This document shows positions 17,693 to 27,645 of a DNA stretch of 64,000 bases, piece after piece (the first letter of the stretch is position 1; every line of letters begins with the position of its first letter). Source of the DNA: BPIH01 sp042408535 (GTDB lineage: Bacteria; Chloroflexota; Limnocylindria; Limnocylindrales; CSP1-4); assembly GCA_042408535.1 (NCBI GenBank), contig JBHORA010000146.1, positions 1 through 64,000 on the forward strand, given 5' to 3'. A model generated the notes under the pieces. It did not search any database, was not told the DNA's origin, and was given only the letters and a program-made list of their open reading frames with translations. Both the position numbers and the translations under genes were made by a program.

Positions 17693-19987
17693 TCAGGCGG
17701 CGTCGACCGCTCGCCCGGCCCCGATGGCCCGGAGGAGACGGGCGGCGAGGGCCTTCGCGTCGAGACGAGGATCGAGGCGGGGGCCGGTGCAGGCTGGACA
17801 GCCGGCCTCGCAGTCGCAAGCGAGGACGAGCTCGAGGGCCCCCTCGATGAGCTCGACGTGGCGGTCGTAAAGCCGCTCGGCGATGCCGACCCCGCCCGGG
17901 ATGGCCTCGTAGAGGTAGATCGTCGGCGCCACCTGGTGGGGCGAGCGGACCTGGGCGACGAGGCCGAGATCTCGCGGGTCGACCATGGCCAGGATGCTCG
18001 CCACCGTCTGGATCGCCCGGCCGGCACCGAGGAGGGCGAGGTCGAGCTCGTCGCGCCGCCACTCGGCCGCGGCCGCCTCGGCGGTCAGCCAGTAGGCCGT
18101 CGTCTGGAGCTCGAGCTCGGGCAGGTGGACCGGCCCCCAGCCGACGTTCTCGTCGCTGCCAAGGGTGAGCTTCTTGTAGAGCGAGACGAGGCTGGCGACC
18201 ATGACCTCGCCGTGGGCCTTCCGACCGCCGGGCGTCGGGGCGGTGGCGAAGACGTCGAGCGGCTTGAGCGTCACCGCCCGATCGGCGACGGTGTAGTGGT
18301 CGACGGCGACTCGATGGACGTATGCCTTCCGTTCGCCCCAGTCGAGACGATCGACGTGGTACTGGGTCGCTTCGTGGAAGTAGATCGCACCCTCGTGAAC
18401 GAGGACCTGGGCCGAGAAGAGGTCGACCTCGCCGAGGACCTGGGGACGGTCGCCGGTCGTGTCGACGATGACGACGTTCTCCGTCGAGGCCGATCGGAGC
18501 GAGACAGCCGCCGCCGGGAAATTCTCCGAGCTCCAGTACCAGCGGCCGTCGGCGGCCTGCCGGATGTGGCCGTCCTCGGCGAGGAGGCCGAGGAGGTCGT
18601 CGACGACGACGTCGCCGAAGCGGTCGCCCGGCTCGAAGGGGAGCTCGAAGACGGCGCACCGGAGGTGAGCCAGGAGGATGTGGAGGTTGTCGGGATCGGC
18701 CCGCGCCTCCTCGGGGTCGCGCTCGAGGAGGAAGGCCGGGTGGCGGACGACGAAGCGGTCGACCGGGCTCGGGCCGGCGACGAGGATGCCGACCGACGGC
18801 TCCTGGCGGCGACCGGCCCGACCGAACTGCTGCCAGGTGGCGGCGATCGAGCCCGGATAGCCAGCGAGGACGGCGACGTCGAGCTGGCCGATGTCGACCC
18901 CGAGCTCGAGGGCGTTCGTCGCCGCGACGCCGAGGACGGACCCGTCGCGGAGGCCCCGCTCGATGGCTCGACGCTCGCTCGGGAGGTAGCCGCTCCGGTA
19001 GCCCCGGATCCGATCGTGGGGGCCGAAGCCGTCGCGGAGAGCCTCGCGGAGCCGGCTGAGAAGGAGCTCGACGGCGGTTCGCGAACGGCCGAAGACGATC
19101 GTCTGTCGCCCGGCCCGGAGGAAGGGCAGGGCCCAGCTGGCGGCCGTGGCGAGGGTCGTGTCGCGAGCGTTCGGCCCCGTCGGGGTCGGGTCGACGAGGA
19201 CGACGTGGCGGGGCGGCGCCGGGGCTCCGTTCCGGTCGACGAGGCGGGGTCGGCGACCCGTGATCGTCGCTGCCAGTTCCGCCGGGTTGCCGATCGTCGC
19301 CGAGGCGGCGACGATGACCGGCCGGCTGCCGTAGTGGGCGCAGATCCGAAGGAGGCGGCGGAGCACGTTCGCCACGTGACTGCCGAAGACGCCGCGATAC
19401 GTGTGGAGCTCGTCGATGACAACGATCCGGAGATGCTCGAAGAGGGCGAACCACTTCGGGTGGTGGGGCAGGATCGCCCCGTGGAGCATGTCGGGGTTCG
19501 TGACAACGATCCCGCCCGCCTTCCGGATCCGCGACCGGATCGGAGCCGGCGTGTCGCCGTCGTAGGCGGCGACCGGGATCGAGAGGCCCGCCGCCACCGA
19601 GAGCTCCGTCAGCTCGGCGACCTGGTCCTGGCCGAGAGCCTTCGTCGGAAAGAGGAAGAGGGCTCTCGCGGCTGGGTCGTCAGCGAGGGCCTGGAGGGTG
19701 GGGAGGGCGTAGCAGAGGGTCTTGCCCGAGGCCGTCGGGGTGACGACGACGACGTCTTCGCCAGCTCGGACGGCTTCGAGGGCCTCCGCCTGGTGCCGAT
19801 AGAGGGCCTCGATGCCGCGGCCGCGGAGCGCGGCGCGGATCCGGACGTCGAGCCAGTTTGGGAAGGGGACGAGGTCCGCCTCGCGGCCCGGCAGGATGGC
19901 ATGGTGAACGACCCCCGGAGCGAGCTCGGCGTCGGCGAGCAATCGAGCGAGCACCTCCTCGGCCGCCGCCGGAGCGTAAGTCCGCAT
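17693..19987 (-). CDS. mrfA: MrfA/YprA-like DExH helicase with C-terminal Cys-rich (DUF1998) domain
   Basis: 764 aa. It has superfamily 2 helicase motifs: Walker A TPTASGKT ending at residue 90, IDELHTYRGVFG with DELH at 192-195, a SATIGNPAE motif III, and QQFGRAGRR motif VI. The C-terminus has the four-cysteine cluster CDCEAGCPACTGP, as in DUF1998/MrfA proteins, which probably binds zinc. The family unwinds DNA 3'-5' and in Bacillus acts in repair of mitomycin lesions together with MrfB. The ATG start at 19987 has GGAGG seven bases upstream. A palindrome resembling a LexA box lies just before it, suggesting DNA-damage control. Confidence 0.9.
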   Translation of the reverse strand: MRTYAPAAAEEVLARLLADAELAPGVVHHAILPGREADLVPFPNWLDVRIRAALRGRGIEALYRHQAEALEAVRAGEDVVVVTPTASGKTLCYALPTLQALADDPAARALFLFPTKALGQDQVAELTELSVAAGLSIPVAAYDGDTPAPIRSRIRKAGGIVVTNPDMLHGAILPHHPKWFALFEHLRIVVIDELHTYRGVFGSHVANVLRRLLRICAHYGSRPVIVAASATIGNPAELAATITGRRPRLVDRNGAPAPPRHVVLVDPTPTGPNARDTTLATAASWALPFLRAGRQTIVFGRSRTAVELLLSRLREALRDGFGPHDRIRGYRSGYLPSERRAIERGLRDGSVLGVAATNALELGVDIGQLDVAVLAGYPGSIAATWQQFGRAGRRQEPSVGILVAGPSPVDRFVVRHPAFLLERDPEEARADPDNLHILLAHLRCAVFELPFEPGDRFGDVVVDDLLGLLAEDGHIRQAADGRWYWSSENFPAAAVSLRSASTENVVIVDTTGDRPQVLGEVDLFSAQVLVHEGAIYFHEATQYHVDRLDWGERKAYVHRVAVDHYTVADRAVTLKPLDVFATAPTPGGRKAHGEVMVASLVSLYKKLTLGSDENVGWGPVHLPELELQTTAYWLTAEAAAAEWRRDELDLALLGAGRAIQTVASILAMVDPRDLGLVAQVRSPHQVAPTIYLYEAIPGGVGIAERLYDRHVELIEGALELVLACDCEAGCPACTGPRLDPRLDAKALAARLLRAIGAGRAVDAA

Positions 19988-20002
19988 CCTCGTGCCTCCT
20001 CG

Positions 20003-20016
20003 CGAACATCTGTTCG
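20003..20016. promoter_or_regulatory. LexA/SOS-box-like palindrome upstream of mrfAB
   Basis: CGAACATCTGTTCG is a perfect CGAAC-N4-GTTCG inverted repeat, the consensus of LexA operators in Gram-positive and actinobacterial relatives. It sits 16 bases before the mrfA start codon, inside the likely leader, where LexA would block transcription. The divIC-like gene is divergent, about 160 bases away. Confidence 0.65.
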
Positions 20017-20138
20017 GTTTGCGGTGCGAAGGGTAGCACGGACGATCGGCGCTCGTCGTGTCAGCTCGCTTGGCACGGGCCGGCGAAGGCGATCCTGGTC
20101 CCGCGCCTTCGTGCCAGTTCGCGGCGACGTCCCCCGGC

Positions 20139-20167
20139 TTGACACCCCGACCGGGCGTAGCTACGCT
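20139..20167 (+). promoter_or_regulatory. Consensus-type promoter of the divIC-like gene
   Basis: TTGACA at 20139-20144, a 17-base spacer and TACGCT at 20162-20167 form the best sigma-70-type promoter in the window. The -10 ends nine bases before the ATG at 20177, so the transcript is short-leadered or leaderless. Confidence 0.65.
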
Positions 20168-20176
20168 GCCGCCACC

Positions 20177-20707
20177 ATGCCCGAGACCGCGCCCGCCGAT
20201 CGCCGCGCTCCACCGACGTCCTTCGGTCGCGGCGCCGGCCCCGATTCCGGCGGCGACCCCCCGAGCGATCGCCGAGCGCGGGCTGGGGCCGAGGGCCTCG
20301 CAGGACTCGGCATCGCCGGCCTCTCTCGCCGCCGACTGGCCGTCGCCGTCGGCCTCCTCGTCGTCGCCTGGATCGCGATCGCCTTCGGTCGTCAGCTCGG
20401 AGCGGCGAGCGCTGCCCAGGCGCGGGCCGAGGCCCTCGCCGGCGAGGTCGAACGCCGAGCTGGCGAGGTGGCTGCCCTCGAGGCCGAGCTCGAGCTCGTC
20501 CAGCGACCGGCCTATCTCCGCCAGCAGGCTCGAGCCTACGGCCTCGGGGCGCCCGACGAGATTCCCTTCGCCATCGATCCGAATGCACCGCCGCTGCCGG
20601 CCGACGCTCCGGGCTCGGCGGCGACGCGGCTCGGGGAGCGGGTCGAGCGGCCGACCCCCCTCGAGGTCTGGTTGACGATCCTCTTCGGCCCCGATCCAGC
20701 CGGCTGA
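20177..20707 (+). CDS. Septum formation initiator family protein (DivIC/FtsB-like)
   Basis: 176 aa. A disordered, basic N-terminal 45 residues are followed by one transmembrane helix (about 53-72, LAVAVGLLVVAWIAIAFG), a short coiled coil with Ala/Glu heptads (about 78-110), and a conserved-type LVQRPAYLRQQARAYGLGAPDE segment. This is the layout of DivIC/FtsB, a bitopic division protein working with FtsL and FtsQ/DivIB at the septum. It lies alone between the mrfAB promoter region and a peptidase gene, and has its own promoter. Confidence 0.8.
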   Translation: MPETAPADRRAPPTSFGRGAGPDSGGDPPSDRRARAGAEGLAGLGIAGLSRRRLAVAVGLLVVAWIAIAFGRQLGAASAAQARAEALAGEVERRAGEVAALEAELELVQRPAYLRQQARAYGLGAPDEIPFAIDPNAPPLPADAPGSAATRLGERVERPTPLEVWLTILFGPDPAG

Positions 20708-20733
20708 GGCCAGCCGCGGAGGGACGTCGCTCG

Positions 20734-21711
20734 ATGCCGCCGCCACGGCCCCGGAGCGGTCCGACCGACTCGATCGTCGACGTCCCGGGGATCTTCGTCG
20801 GGCAGGTCGAGCTGCCGACCCCCGGGCCAGGACCCGACCCCGGTCGACCGGTGACCGGGTTGAGCGTCGTCGTCGCCCCTGGGGGCGCCCTCGGTGCCGT
20901 CGATGTCCGGGGCGGGGCCCCCGGAACCCGCGAGACCGACGCCCTCGCCCCGACCGCTGCCGGCGAGCGGGTCCACGCCGTCGTCATCGTCGGGCGGAGC
21001 GTCTTCGGGCTGGCGGCAGCCGACGGGGTCACGACCGAGCTCGAGCGGCGAGGGATCGGCCTCGGGATCGATCTGGGCCCCCTCGGCCGGGTGACGGTCC
21101 CGATCGTGGCGGCGGCGGTCGTCTTCGACTTCGCGACCGGCGATCCGCACATCCGCCCGGGGCCGAGCGACGGCGCCCGGGCGGTCGCCCTCGCCCTCGA
21201 TGCGCCGCCGGCTCGTCCTCGGGCCGGCCGGGCCGGAGCCGGAGCCGGGGCGGGGTTTGGCAGCCTGGCAGGGGAGCGTCGCCCGGGTGGCGTCGGCCAC
21301 GCCTCCTTCGTCGTCGATGTCCCCGGTGGGAGACTCGTCGTCGGCGCCCTCGCCGTCCTGAACGCGGCGGGCGGGCTGGCGGGACGACGGCGATCGAGCG
21401 TCCTGCCGGACCTTCGGGCGATCGAACGATCGCGCCACAACACCGTCCCAGTCGTCGTGGCGACGAACGCGGTCCTGACGAAGGCCGAGCTGGCCCGAGT
21501 CGCCATCATGGCCCACGATGGGATTGCCCGCCTCGTCCGGCCGAGCCACACCGCCTTCGACGGCGACACCGTCTTCGTCCTCGCCGTCCCGGACGGCCCT
21601 GAGACGCCGGCCGTCGAGGTCGGGACCTGGACCGCGACTCGAGCCACGATCGTCGGTGCCCTCGCCGCCGATGCCGTCGAGCGCGCCCTCCGGGAAGCGG
21701 CGGGGCGCTGA
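20734..21711 (+). CDS. P1-family (S58, DmpA/NylC-like) aminopeptidase/amidohydrolase
   Basis: 325 aa. The family consists of Ntn-type hydrolases that cut themselves before a catalytic residue. The signature region RHNTVPVVVATNAVLTKAEL followed by MAHDGIARLVRPSHTAFDGDTVF is clear, and the Thr in HNT is the likely autocleavage nucleophile, as in NylC. The N-terminus has the usual GLSVVVAPGGALGAVDVRGGAPGTRETD. Substrates range from N-terminal amino acids to nylon oligomers, so specificity is open. The ATG at 20734 is 26 bases after the divIC-like gene. Confidence 0.87.
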   Translation: MPPPRPRSGPTDSIVDVPGIFVGQVELPTPGPGPDPGRPVTGLSVVVAPGGALGAVDVRGGAPGTRETDALAPTAAGERVHAVVIVGRSVFGLAAADGVTTELERRGIGLGIDLGPLGRVTVPIVAAAVVFDFATGDPHIRPGPSDGARAVALALDAPPARPRAGRAGAGAGAGFGSLAGERRPGGVGHASFVVDVPGGRLVVGALAVLNAAGGLAGRRRSSVLPDLRAIERSRHNTVPVVVATNAVLTKAELARVAIMAHDGIARLVRPSHTAFDGDTVFVLAVPDGPETPAVEVGTWTATRATIVGALAADAVERALREAAGR

Positions 21712-21852
21712 GCTGGCCGGCGGACGGTGGGTGGCCCTTGCCGAGGCGCTGGCCCGGTCGGTACCATGACGCCGGCAGCGATCGGAGCCGTGCTGGCCGG
21801 CGCCCCTCGGGGTCGCCACGGCCCACACCGCGGTTCCGAGCGCGGAACGGGT

Positions 21853-21927
21853 GGCGGAGTAGCTCAGTGGTAGAGCAGGGGACTCATAAGCCCTTGGTCG
21901 CTGGTTCGAATCCAGCCTCCGCTACCA
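21853..21927 (+). tRNA. tRNA-Met (anticodon CAU)
   Basis: The cloverleaf runs from GGCGGAG to CTCCGCT with discriminator A and an encoded CCA (21925-21927). The D arm is GCTCAGTGGTAGAGC, the anticodon loop CTCATAA with CAU, and the T arm GCTGGTTCGAATCCAGC. The first acceptor pair is a G-U. The pair closing the anticodon loop is A-G, a mismatch. A CAU tRNA may be elongator Met or, if modified to lysidine, Ile2; the sequence alone does not separate them. Confidence 0.93.
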
Positions 21928-21960
21928 ACCCTTGCCCACCTCGGACGGAGTCGGCCGGTC

Positions 21961-21982
21961 GGGCGCCGTCGCGCCGGCGCCC
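21961..21982 (+). terminator. GC hairpin downstream of the tRNA
   Basis: GGGCGCC (21961-21967) pairs with GGCGCCC (21976-21982) around an eight-base loop, 33 bases after the tRNA. No T-run follows. It could end the tRNA transcript or be the start of further structure in the ftsH upstream region. Confidence 0.3.
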
Positions 21983-22118
21983 GCCCGTCGAAGGCCGCCG
22001 GCGTCGGTCGGCCCTGCCCATGACGACTTCTTAACCCTCCGCACGCATCCGGCGCAACCGCTCTCCCGTACTCTTGGGTGGCGGACGGCCCGTTGACGGC
22101 CGTCGATGATGCGAGCGG

Positions 22119-22124
22119 TATACT
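22119..22124 (+). promoter_or_regulatory. -10-like TATACT upstream of ftsH
   Basis: TATACT lies 43 bases before the chosen TTG start of ftsH. A transcript from about 22131 would include the GGAGGT ribosome site. Confidence 0.45.
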
Positions 22125-22167
22125 CGCCTCGTGGTCGGCCGCCAACGGCCGACGCCCGGAGGTCTCT

Positions 22168-24111
<1,944 letters not shown>

Positions 24112-24205
24112 GCCGCAGGCGGGCCGGCCCTCGTCCGGGGGCGGGAGGCTCGAGGCCCGGTCGATGCCCGACATCGCGGGGGCGGCGAGGCCAGACCGCC
24201 ACGGG

Positions 24206-24211
24206 CTAGAA
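24206..24211 (+). promoter_or_regulatory. -10-like TAGAAT before the dipeptidase
   Basis: TAGAAT lies 35 bases before the ATG at 24247; the leader would contain GGAGG four bases from the start. Contrast with the leaderless genes. Confidence 0.45.
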
Positions 24212-24246
24212 TGCGGACGTCCCGTCTTGAAGCCTCCGGAGGCATC

Positions 24247-25641
24247 ATGAGCGCCGACCCGGCCGTGAGCGACGTCTTCGCCTACCTCGACGCGAGCCAC
24301 GACGCGCGGCTCGCGTCGTACATCGAGTTCCTCCGGATCCCGAGCGTGTCGGCCCTCCCCGAGCATGCCCCGGACTGTCGGCGTGCCGCGGCCTGGCTCG
24401 CGGAGCAGCTCGCCGCGGCTGGTCTCGAGCACGTCGAGGTCGCCGAGACCGGTGGCCACCCCGTCGTCTACGCCGACTGGCTCCACGCCCCGGGAGCCCC
24501 GACGGTCCTCGTCTACGGCCACTACGACGTCCAGCCGCCCGATCCCCTCGACGAGTGGGAGCGGGCCCCCTTCGAGCCGCTCGTCAAGGATCGCCGCATC
24601 CTGGCCCGGGGCGCGGCCGACGACAAGGGCCAGGTCCACCTCCACCTCGCCGCCGCCGAGGCGATCCTTCGGACCCGGAGCCGCTTCCCGGTGAACGTCC
24701 GCTACGTCTTCGAGGGCGAGGAGGAGGTGAGCTCGGTCCACCTCGATGCCTGGCTCGAGGCGAACCGGGAGCGGCTCGCCGCCGACGTCGCCCTCATCTC
24801 CGACACGAGCTTCTTCGAAGGGAACCTGCCGGCGATCACGATCGCCCTCCGGGGGCTCATGTACGCCCAGATCGACGTCAGCGGACCGACCATCGACCTC
24901 CACTCGGGCGTCCACGGCGGCGCTGTCGCGAACCCGGCGAACGCCCTGGCTGAGATCCTCGCCGCCCTCCGTGGCCCGGACGGCCGGGTCCGGATCCCCG
25001 GCTTCTACGACGACGTCGTCCCCCTGAGCGAGGCCGACCGGGCGGCCCTCGCCGAGCTCCCCTTCGACGAGGAGGCGTACCGCGTCTCCCTCGGAGTGCC
25101 GGCCCTCGTCGGGGAGGCCGGCTACACAACCCTCGAGCGGCGTGGTGCCCGACCGACCCTCGACGTGAACGGTCTCTGGGGCGGCTTCACCGGCGAGGGC
25201 CCGAAGACGATCATCCCAGCGACCGCCCACGCCAAGGTGAGCTGCCGCCTCGTCGCCGATCAGGATCCCGACGCCATCTTCGAGCGCTTCGCCGCCTTCG
25301 TGGCCGAGATCGCTCCCCCCGGTGTCCGGGTCGACGTCCGATTCCTCGGCGGTGGGCGCCCGATCCTCACCCCGATCGACCATCCAGCAACCCGGGCCGC
25401 GGCTCGAGCCATCGAGGCGACGTTCGGCCGCCGCCCCCTCTACATCCGGGAGGGTGGCTCGGTCCCCGTGGCGGCCTCCTTCGCTGGCCTTCTTGGCCTG
25501 CCGGTCGTCCTCCTCGGCTTCGCTCCGCCCGACGGGAACTTCCACGCCCCGAACGAGTGGATGGACCTCGAGAACTACGAGGGCGGGATCCGGACCATCG
25601 TCCGCTTCTTCGACGAGATCGCCGTCCGAGGCCTCGCCTGA
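24247..25641 (+). CDS. M20-family dipeptidase (CNDP/PepV-like)
   Basis: 464 aa. A cytoplasmic zinc dipeptidase: H92/D94 in YGHYDVQPPDP, bridging Asp in RGAADDKGQ (about 125), catalytic Glu pair in FEGEEEVSS (about 157-160), and a late DGNFHAPNEWM with the last histidine ligand. The lid domain (about 200-340) is typical. The ATG start is preceded by GGAGG and a TAGAAT hexamer. It lies 135 bases after ftsH and probably has its own promoter. Unlike the M20D-type enzyme at 5502, this one belongs to the carnosinase/succinyl-diaminopimelate desuccinylase-like branch. Confidence 0.9.
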   Translation: MSADPAVSDVFAYLDASHDARLASYIEFLRIPSVSALPEHAPDCRRAAAWLAEQLAAAGLEHVEVAETGGHPVVYADWLHAPGAPTVLVYGHYDVQPPDPLDEWERAPFEPLVKDRRILARGAADDKGQVHLHLAAAEAILRTRSRFPVNVRYVFEGEEEVSSVHLDAWLEANRERLAADVALISDTSFFEGNLPAITIALRGLMYAQIDVSGPTIDLHSGVHGGAVANPANALAEILAALRGPDGRVRIPGFYDDVVPLSEADRAALAELPFDEEAYRVSLGVPALVGEAGYTTLERRGARPTLDVNGLWGGFTGEGPKTIIPATAHAKVSCRLVADQDPDAIFERFAAFVAEIAPPGVRVDVRFLGGGRPILTPIDHPATRAAARAIEATFGRRPLYIREGGSVPVAASFAGLLGLPVVLLGFAPPDGNFHAPNEWMDLENYEGGIRTIVRFFDEIAVRGLA

Positions 25642-25748
25642 CGCCCCCGGACTCCGAGGGCGGACGGCAGCCGAGCTCGATGCGGCGGGGCCGGAGCCTC
25701 CGGGTGAGTACTTTCGGGTCAGCGCGAATCGCTCGCGGGGGGACGACA

Positions 25749-25859
25749 ATGACCGCCACCGGCACGACCGTGGCGGTCCTGCCCGATCCAGCCCGCCTCC
25801 TCACCGGGGCCGGGCGGTGGTACCATCGCCTCTCGATGCCGGGGAGGATAAAAGGGTGA
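25749..25859 (+). CDS. Possible 36-codon upstream open reading frame coupled to the DnaB-like gene
   Basis: ATG 25749 to TGA 25859 encodes 36 residues (ending WYHRLSMPGRIKG). A run of G lies a few bases before the ATG. Its stop overlaps the next GTG as GTGA, the coupling seen across this window. A TACCAT hexamer at 25821-25826 could also start a leaderless seven-codon version at ATG 25836. It may be a leader peptide or chance; its first third overlaps a strong hairpin. Confidence 0.3.
   Translation: MTATGTTVAVLPDPARLLTGAGRWYHRLSMPGRIKG
25751..25778 (+). promoter_or_regulatory. Strong hairpin between dipeptidase and DnaB-like gene
   Basis: GACCGCCAC (25751-25759) pairs perfectly with GTGGCGGTC (25770-25778) around a ten-base loop. 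It could end the dipeptidase transcript or act in the leader of the following gene; no T-run follows. Confidence 0.4.
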
Positions 25860-26938
25860 GCACCGAGACCGTCGATCCGAACGCGACGTCCGCGACGCCG
25901 AGCTGGCGGCTGGACACCGACCATGGGAGCATGGTCCCGCGCTCAGCGCTCGATGTCCTCATCGACTTGAACGACCGCGTCGTCAGCGGCCGACTCGGGG
26001 AGTACCAACCGATCCCGCTCGGCTTCACGCCCCTCGACAAGACGATCGGCAGCGGGATCCGTCCCGGCGAGCTCCTCCTCATCGGCGGGGCCCAGGGGAC
26101 GGGCAAAACGACGATGGCCCTCCAGATGGCCCGCAACGTCGCCTCTGGCGGCCAGGCGAACGTCCTCTACCTCTGCTTCGAGCACGAGGAGCAGTACCTC
26201 CTCAACCGACTCGTGGCCATGGAGTCGGCTCTCGCCCACCTGCCCCACCGGACGGGGGCGATCAAGATCCAGGACGTCCGCAAGGAGATCCTCGGGACCT
26301 GGATGGCCGAGGGCGGTGGAGCGGCCCAGCTGGCGAGCAACCCGCGGCTCCGGCCCTCCCTCGACCGGATCGCCCGCTACGGCCAGAACCTCTTCCTCCT
26401 CCGCGGCTCCCAAACGGCGAGCACGATCGACAACATCCGCCGCCTCGTCCAGCAGCACCGGGCCCTGGCGGGCGATCGCCGGCTCCTCCTCGTCGTCGAC
26501 TACCTCCAGAAGGTCCCCGTTATCCCCGAACCGCCGACGGAGACCGAGAAGGTGACCTTCGTCGTCAACGGCCTGAAGGACATCGCCCTCTCCGAGTCGG
26601 TCCCCGTCATCGCCATCGTCGCCGCCGACAAGGAGGGCCTGAAGGCATCTCGTCTCCGGAACCACCACCTGCGGGGCAGCTCGGCGATCAACTACGAGGC
26701 CGACATCATCCTCATCCTGAACGAGAAGTACCACATCGTTGCCAAGGTGAACATCGAGTTCAACCCGTACCAGGCGCAGCGGTTCCGGGATTGGATCGTC
26801 GTCTCGGTCGAGAAGAACCGGGGCGGGCAGGACAACGTCGACCTCGAGTACGAGAAGCACTTCGAGTACTCGTGCTTCGATCCAAACGGGCGGACGGTCC
26901 AGGAGAAGCTCATCGAGGAGCGGCTCTACAACGACTGA
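25856..26938 (+). CDS. DnaB-helicase-C-domain-like RecA-fold ATPase, stand-alone
   Basis: 360 aa. After a 30-residue leader the protein is a single RecA-type ATPase: Walker A GGAQGTGKTT at 77-86, a Glu-rich FEHEEQYLLNRL segment, Walker B LLLVVDYLQKVPV, and RLRNHHLRGSSAINYEADIILIL, which matches the L2/H4 region of DnaB. The DnaB N-terminal domain is missing, and at 360 aa it is shorter than a replicative helicase (about 450). No replication or phage genes adjoin it. It may be a specialised helicase or regulator; function unknown. The GTG start has GGGGAGG upstream. Confidence 0.8.
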   Translation: MSTETVDPNATSATPSWRLDTDHGSMVPRSALDVLIDLNDRVVSGRLGEYQPIPLGFTPLDKTIGSGIRPGELLLIGGAQGTGKTTMALQMARNVASGGQANVLYLCFEHEEQYLLNRLVAMESALAHLPHRTGAIKIQDVRKEILGTWMAEGGGAAQLASNPRLRPSLDRIARYGQNLFLLRGSQTASTIDNIRRLVQQHRALAGDRRLLLVVDYLQKVPVIPEPPTETEKVTFVVNGLKDIALSESVPVIAIVAADKEGLKASRLRNHHLRGSSAINYEADIILILNEKYHIVAKVNIEFNPYQAQRFRDWIVVSVEKNRGGQDNVDLEYEKHFEYSCFDPNGRTVQEKLIEERLYND

Positions 26939-27006
26939 CGCCGTGGCCGCCGGAGACGAGCGCGATGCCCGGCGGCGAGCATCCCGCCGGCAGCGTGCGC
27001 CTCGCG

Positions 27007-27012
27007 TATGCT
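27007..27012 (+). promoter_or_regulatory. Leaderless-type -10 TATGCT for ppa
   Basis: TATGCT ends six bases before the ATG at 27019. No ribosome site fits between. Confidence 0.5.
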
Positions 27013-27018
27013 CGTCCC

Positions 27019-27645
27019 ATGAGCGGAGAGCCCATGAGCGGAGAGCGCCGGGCAGCGTTCCCCGAGATCGTCGAGATCGTCGTCGAGATCCCCCGCGGCA
27101 GCCGGAACAAGTACGAGTTCGACGAGGCGGCGGGCGTCTTCCGGCTCGATCGGGTCCTCTCGTCGGCCGTCTACTACAACTTCGACTACGGCTTCATCGA
27201 GGGGACCCGGGCTGAGGACGGCGACCACACCGACGCTCTCCTCATCATCGACGAGCCGACCTTCACCGGCTGCCGGGTCTGGGCCCGGCCGATCGGCGGT
27301 CTCGAAATGCGGGACGAGAACGGTCGCGACGTGAAGATCCTCTGCGTCGCCCTCGGCGACCCCCATCAGGCCCACATCGAGCGCCTCGATCAGGTGCGAC
27401 CCCATCGCCTCGTCGAGATCGAGCACTTCTTCGAGACGTACAAGCTCCTCGAAGACAAGACGGTCGAGGTCCTCGGCTGGCGCGACCGGGAAGCCGCCCT
27501 CGACGTCCTCCGGGCCGACCGTCGGGCCTGGGAGGCCGAGCAGGCCGCCGCAGCCCAGGCGCGACGACGGCGGGCTCGGGGTCCGAGCGATGAGCCCGAG
27601 TCGACGGGCGGTCCGAGCGAGGCCGAACGGCCGCCCCGAGGATGA
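27019..27645 (+). CDS. ppa: Family I inorganic pyrophosphatase
   Basis: 208 aa. Hydrolyses PPi from biosynthetic reactions. It has EIPRGSRNKYEFDE with the conserved Lys/Tyr, the YNFDYGFIEGT segment, the metal motif EDGDHTDALLIIDEP (usually DGDPxD; here the Pro is Thr-shifted), and DVKILCVALGDP with EIEHFFETYK near the end. About 35 disordered residues follow the fold. The first 12 bases of the gene (ATGAGCGGAGAG) are repeated 15 bases on, so the second ATG (27034) is an alternative start. The stop overlaps thpR as ATGA. Confidence 0.93.
   Translation: MSGEPMSGERRAAFPEIVEIVVEIPRGSRNKYEFDEAAGVFRLDRVLSSAVYYNFDYGFIEGTRAEDGDHTDALLIIDEPTFTGCRVWARPIGGLEMRDENGRDVKILCVALGDPHQAHIERLDQVRPHRLVEIEHFFETYKLLEDKTVEVLGWRDREAALDVLRADRRAWEAEQAAAAQARRRRARGPSDEPESTGGPSEAERPPRG

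Noticed and set aside
25856..26938. Prophage replication gene
   Set aside because: The DnaB-like ATPase is flanked by a dipeptidase and ppa; no phage genes or attachment sites are near.
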